From: an uncultured Lachnospiraceae bacterium
GTDB lineage: Bacteria; Bacillota_A; Clostridia; Lachnospirales; Lachnospiraceae
Assembly: GCA_902787595.1 (NCBI GenBank)
Contig: CADAHD010000007.1
Coordinates: 1-26,706, forward strand
Length of the DNA stretch: 26,706 nt
Reading direction: 5' to 3'
The position numbers and the translations under genes were made by a program. Each line of letters starts with the position of its first letter. The first letter of the stretch is position 1. This document shows positions 24,578 through 26,706 of the stretch, piece after piece. The notes below the pieces were generated by a model. The model had not been told where the DNA came from and made no database searches. It was given only the letters and a program-made list of their open reading frames with translations.

Positions 24578-24600
24578 TTTGTATTCCGCTATGCGGCATG

Positions 24601-24768
24601 TTAACGGGTTCCGTTTTTGGCGTCGTTAATACTTTTAAGAATATCACAAGCCATTTGTACATCATTAGGAGTTGCGTTGCGTGCTGCATTTAAAAGCATT
24701 ACAATATCATTACGGCTTCTTAATTCTGCAATAAGATCAGCGGTCTCTTGATCATAATAGTATCCTAC
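24601..24768 (-). pseudogene. C-terminal stub of an XRE-family regulator
   Basis: On the minus strand about 54 residues (GYYYDQETADLIAELRSRN, then IVMLLNAARNATPNDVQMA and CDILKSINDAKNGTR, stop at 24601) look like the tail after the DNA-binding domain in many clostridial XRE/Cro-type regulators. Those tails read roughly 'YY...ETA.....I..N.E.R.L..AAR.A.PED...A...L..L'. The helix-turn-helix part is absent, because the sequence upstream of about 24768 is protease coding DNA on the other strand. The apparent upstream start (24816) lies within that foreign segment, so the gene is a remnant. Identification is from remembered family features, not a search. Confidence 0.6.
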
Positions 24769-24770
24769 GT

Positions 24771-25553
24771 TTGATGGTAGACGGAGCAGCAGGTCTGGTA
24801 TTAAGTATATGCCCAAATATAAGTATGGTGGATCTTAAACAGATGATAATGAACAGCTCAAGAGACAGAGGCTTATATCGTAATGTTTTGAATGTTGGGG
24901 AGTTGGTTCATATTGCAAAAGCAGATTGTCGACTTGAATTGCTGCTTCAGGATGTAAATGGTAATCCGGTTTCAAATGCTGATGTTCGAATCAGCGGCAT
25001 GTCACAGGCGCGTAGATATTTGTTTACAAATATTCTTTTATATGCTGCAGCTGATGAACAGGAAGAATATTATCGAATAAGGTCGGATTCCGAAGGAAGG
25101 GTTATTTGTTATCTTCCAGAGGGATATTATTCAATAACAGCTGATCACATGGGAATACGTGGAGGGAACTATAGTATTGGAGATATGGATAATCGTGGAA
25201 TATGGAGAAATGGATTGGAAAGCGGCGAAACTACGATTATCATGACACTGAAAACATATGCTAACATAAATAATACACAGGAGAATGTATTTCAGATAAT
25301 AGGATCTGATGGAAATTATGTTGATGGTGCTACTATCAGATTATATCAAGGATGGGGGGATGTAAATCAAGCAGGGTTTGTACAAGAAGTATTTGGCGAT
25401 GACTTTTATTATGCCTGGGGACGAGCTGTAATAGATTTACCTGCGGGGGCATACATCGCAAGAATTTCAAAAGAAGGATATGATACAGTTTTTAAAGAGA
25501 TCGTAATTGATGATAAAATGCATCATATTATTATCCGTCCTAATAAGCAGTAG
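24771..25553 (+). pseudogene. C-terminal fragment of a subtilisin-like protease with carboxypeptidase-regulatory-like repeats
   Basis: The first readable residues, VDGAAGLVLSICPNISMVDL then KQMIMNSS, match the segment that follows the catalytic Ser (GTSMAAPHV.GAAGLV) in S8 subtilases. The whole catalytic domain, including that Ser, is missing. After NVLNVGELVHIAKA come two beta-sandwich modules: LELLLQDVNGNPVSNADVRI through RVICYLPEGYYSITADHMG, and FQIIGSDGNYVDGATIRLYQ through AVIDLPAGAYIARISKEGYD. They resemble carboxypeptidase-regulatory-like or Cna-B folds. The nominal TTG start at 24771 has no ribosome binding site. The fragment joins the XRE stub within about 15 bp, so a rearrangement breakpoint lies at about 24765-24780. 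The DNA is more AT-rich than the loci to the left. Confidence 0.7.
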
Positions 25554-25571
25554 TAGTAAGGTAGTAATAAG

Positions 25572-25607
25572 GCAGGAGAAGATATTTATCCGTATATCTT
25601 CTCCTGC
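25572..25607. other. Perfect 14-bp hairpin between two accessory genes
   Basis: GCAGGAGAAGATAT (25572-25585) and ATATCTTCTCCTGC (25594-25607) pair perfectly around an 8-nt loop. There is no T-run on the right side, so a classic terminator is doubtful. It lies 18 bp after the protease fragment and 31 bp before the next gene's start. Confidence 0.7.
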
Positions 25608-25638
25608 TGATATGGAGTACATAAGAATAGGAAGGTAT

Positions 25639-26385
25639 ATGATAATGGTAGATCTGCAAAAAGATATTAAAGAATCGCTTTTATTGAAACATATTATTCA
25701 GGGTTTTAAGAAACTGGAAAAGAAAATACGTATGCATCATATTATCATTATGATCTTTTTTTTCATAATGATAATATTTACATTTGTATATAGAGGTATA
25801 TGGATAAAAGGAGAAGAAAAGCATGTGATCAAAGATGTAACCGGAATACCGTATTTCTTATTACCTAAAGAGAAGGAAATTATTGCGGAGTATAGTTCTG
25901 ATGGATATTATTTATATTTTATAGCGGACGGAAGGGTATTTCTTGAAAAGAATAAAAAATCCATGGGATTACTATATCTTAATGATAATAAAGAAAGGTT
26001 CATATGGAAGTATGCTGAAAATATCACGTATATAGGAAAATATTCATATGAAGATAGTGATAAGTTGAATGATGATAAAAACCATTTTAATGATACTGGT
26101 TATGGATATTATAGGTGGGAATCCAATCCGCCGGAACCGGCTTTGGAAGGAGTAATTGTTCCTAAAGAGCCTCCGCTGGAAGGCGAAGAATGTACCTTTT
26201 CATATTCGTTAGATAGTAAATATAATATGCCAAATTGCCTTATATGTTATGAAAATAATCACTGGGTTACAGGGATTATCCAACAGGATCATAATCCTTA
26301 TTGTTTGAGTTTTTGGAAAACAACCCGTAACAGTTGGTTCTTCGAAAAATATGCTGAATATATTGAAAAGCAAGGAAAACTATGA
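25639..26385 (+). CDS. Hypothetical membrane-anchored protein, about 248 aa
   Basis: The product has a short charged cytoplasmic N terminus (about 1-33), one strong transmembrane segment (about 35-55, IIIMIFFFIMIIFTFVY) and an extracytoplasmic domain of about 190 residues rich in Tyr, Lys and Asp (YYLYFIADGRVFLEKN, YGYYRWESNPPEPALEG, LICYENNHWVTGIIQQDHNP). AGGAAGG (25629-25635) supports ATG 25639 or the ATG two codons later. The frame opens earlier, at 25507, but that would overlap the protease fragment and the hairpin. I recognise no family. The codon use is strongly AT-rich, unlike the polysaccharide genes, which fits horizontally acquired DNA. Its stop is followed within five bases by the duplicated ABC exporter tail. 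Confidence 0.7.
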   Translation: MIMVDLQKDIKESLLLKHIIQGFKKLEKKIRMHHIIIMIFFFIMIIFTFVYRGIWIKGEEKHVIKDVTGIPYFLLPKEKEIIAEYSSDGYYLYFIADGRVFLEKNKKSMGLLYLNDNKERFIWKYAENITYIGKYSYEDSDKLNDDKNHFNDTGYGYYRWESNPPEPALEGVIVPKEPPLEGEECTFSYSLDSKYNMPNCLICYENNHWVTGIIQQDHNPYCLSFWKTTRNSWFFEKYAEYIEKQGKL

Positions 26386-26389
26386 TGAA

Positions 26390-26438
26390 ATGATGAACTG
26401 ATGGCGAAGAAGGGGCTGTACTACGCGCTGAACTGATA
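26390..26438 (+). repeat. Right copy of the duplicated ABC exporter 3' end
   Basis: This segment matches 23930-23978 at 46 of 49 positions and still encodes DELMAKKGLYYALN plus stop. The rest of the exporter gene is absent. After it the similarity fades to AAGGGGC..AGT on both sides. Confidence 0.93.
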
Positions 26439-26439
26439 A

Positions 26440-26470
26440 AGGGGCAGTCTTCACATACTGCCTCTGTTAT
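26440..26470 (+). terminator. Terminator-like hairpin after the duplicated tail
   Basis: AGGGGCAGT (26440-26448) pairs with ACTGCCTCT (26457-26465) with one G-T pair and an 8-nt loop, followed by GTTATGTTAT. The T-run is weak. It may be the original terminator of an exporter gene whose tail is the copy just upstream. Confidence 0.55.
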
Positions 26471-26516
26471 GTTATCATAAATAGTAAAAGAACAGTTAAT
26501 TTAAGAGGATATACTG

Positions 26517-26706
26517 ATACTTAACATATGTTTCGGCGATCATGATGATGAGATCTATGATTCTGCCACCTACTTTCTTAACCAGTATGAGGATGAATGG
26601 ATCACTGATGAACTGTCCGGAGGCGTTAAAACGCTGATCCTTCTGGCTTTTGATGAGGGAGAACACATCTTCAATGCTTCCGCCTGTGGGGATAACTGTG
26701 CACCCT
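26517..26706 (+). CDS. DUF4869-like protein, 3' partial
   Basis: From 26517 the frame reads ILNICFGDHDDEIYDSATYF, then LNQYEDEWITDELSGGVKTL, ILLAFDEGEHIFNASACGDN and CAP to the window edge. This resembles DUF4869 proteins (MLN-Y-G......Y, YEDEW, LSGGVKTLIL, ISACGDNCA as I remember them). The function is unknown; relatives often occur in accessory regions. At the position of the family's initiator Met the codon is ATA, with AAGAGGA (26503-26509) seven bases upstream. The only other in-frame candidate before a stop is CTG at 26514. Between YEDEWITD and LSGGVK the segment seems shorter than I recall for the family, suggesting an internal deletion. It could therefore be decaying. It is cut by the right edge. 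Confidence 0.6.
   Translation, partial: MLNICFGDHDDEIYDSATYFLNQYEDEWITDELSGGVKTLILLAFDEGEHIFNASACGDNCAP

Noticed and set aside
24771..24830. TTG at 24771 as the true start of the protease-like gene
   Set aside because: There is no ribosome binding site, and the first residues already match the middle of a subtilase domain, so the gene is truncated.

Overview
The window looks like a chromosomal segment of a Gram-positive, anaerobic Lachnospiraceae-type Firmicute (Butyrivibrio/Roseburia-like). This is inferred from strong GGAGG-type ribosome binding sites, heavy ATA/AGA/GGC codon use, GH25 lysozymes with clostridial cell-wall-binding repeats, an intracellular GH8 xylo-oligosaccharide hydrolase and a DUF4869-type protein. 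No species can be named from the sequence alone.

Region 1 (1-18735) is a surface or cell-wall polysaccharide locus, almost all on the + strand and tightly packed. It starts inside a membrane-anchored GH25 lysozyme with a long acidic repeat tail, split by a frameshift. It continues with rfbB, rfbA, a second anchored GH25 lysozyme, rfbC, an ABC-2 permease (Wzm-like) and its ATPase with a C-terminal substrate-recognition domain (Wzt-like). Then come three large family-2 glycosyltransferase proteins and a two-module AAA+ ATPase, ending at a good intrinsic terminator (18696-18735). The logic is: dTDP-sugar synthesis (rhamnose pathway, rmlD not present here), chain assembly and possible end modification by the glycosyltransferases, export by Wzm/Wzt, and wall remodelling by the two lysozymes. 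The first glycosyltransferase is a 1218-residue fusion of a methyltransferase, a kinase-like domain and a glycosyltransferase. It recalls the WbdD chain terminator of ABC-exported O antigens and is the most interesting protein in the window.

Region 2 (18736-23976) has a monocistronic GH8 exo-oligoxylanase and an exact 53-bp-period array of perfectly conserved inverted half-sites (20030-20363). A heterodimeric ABC exporter pair follows, whose first subunit gene carries a frameshift.

Region 3 (23977-26706) is a scrambled accessory patch, AT-rich from about 24200 to 26390. A 49-bp copy of the 3' end of the ABC exporter gene (23930-23978) recurs at 26390-26438 and brackets it. Inside are a small + strand protein, a small - strand gene with a strong ribosome binding site, a piece resembling the 3' end of 16S rRNA, the C-terminal stub of an XRE-type regulator, the C-terminal stub of a subtilisin-like protease, and an unknown membrane protein. 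The window ends inside a DUF4869-like gene that seems to lack a normal start codon.
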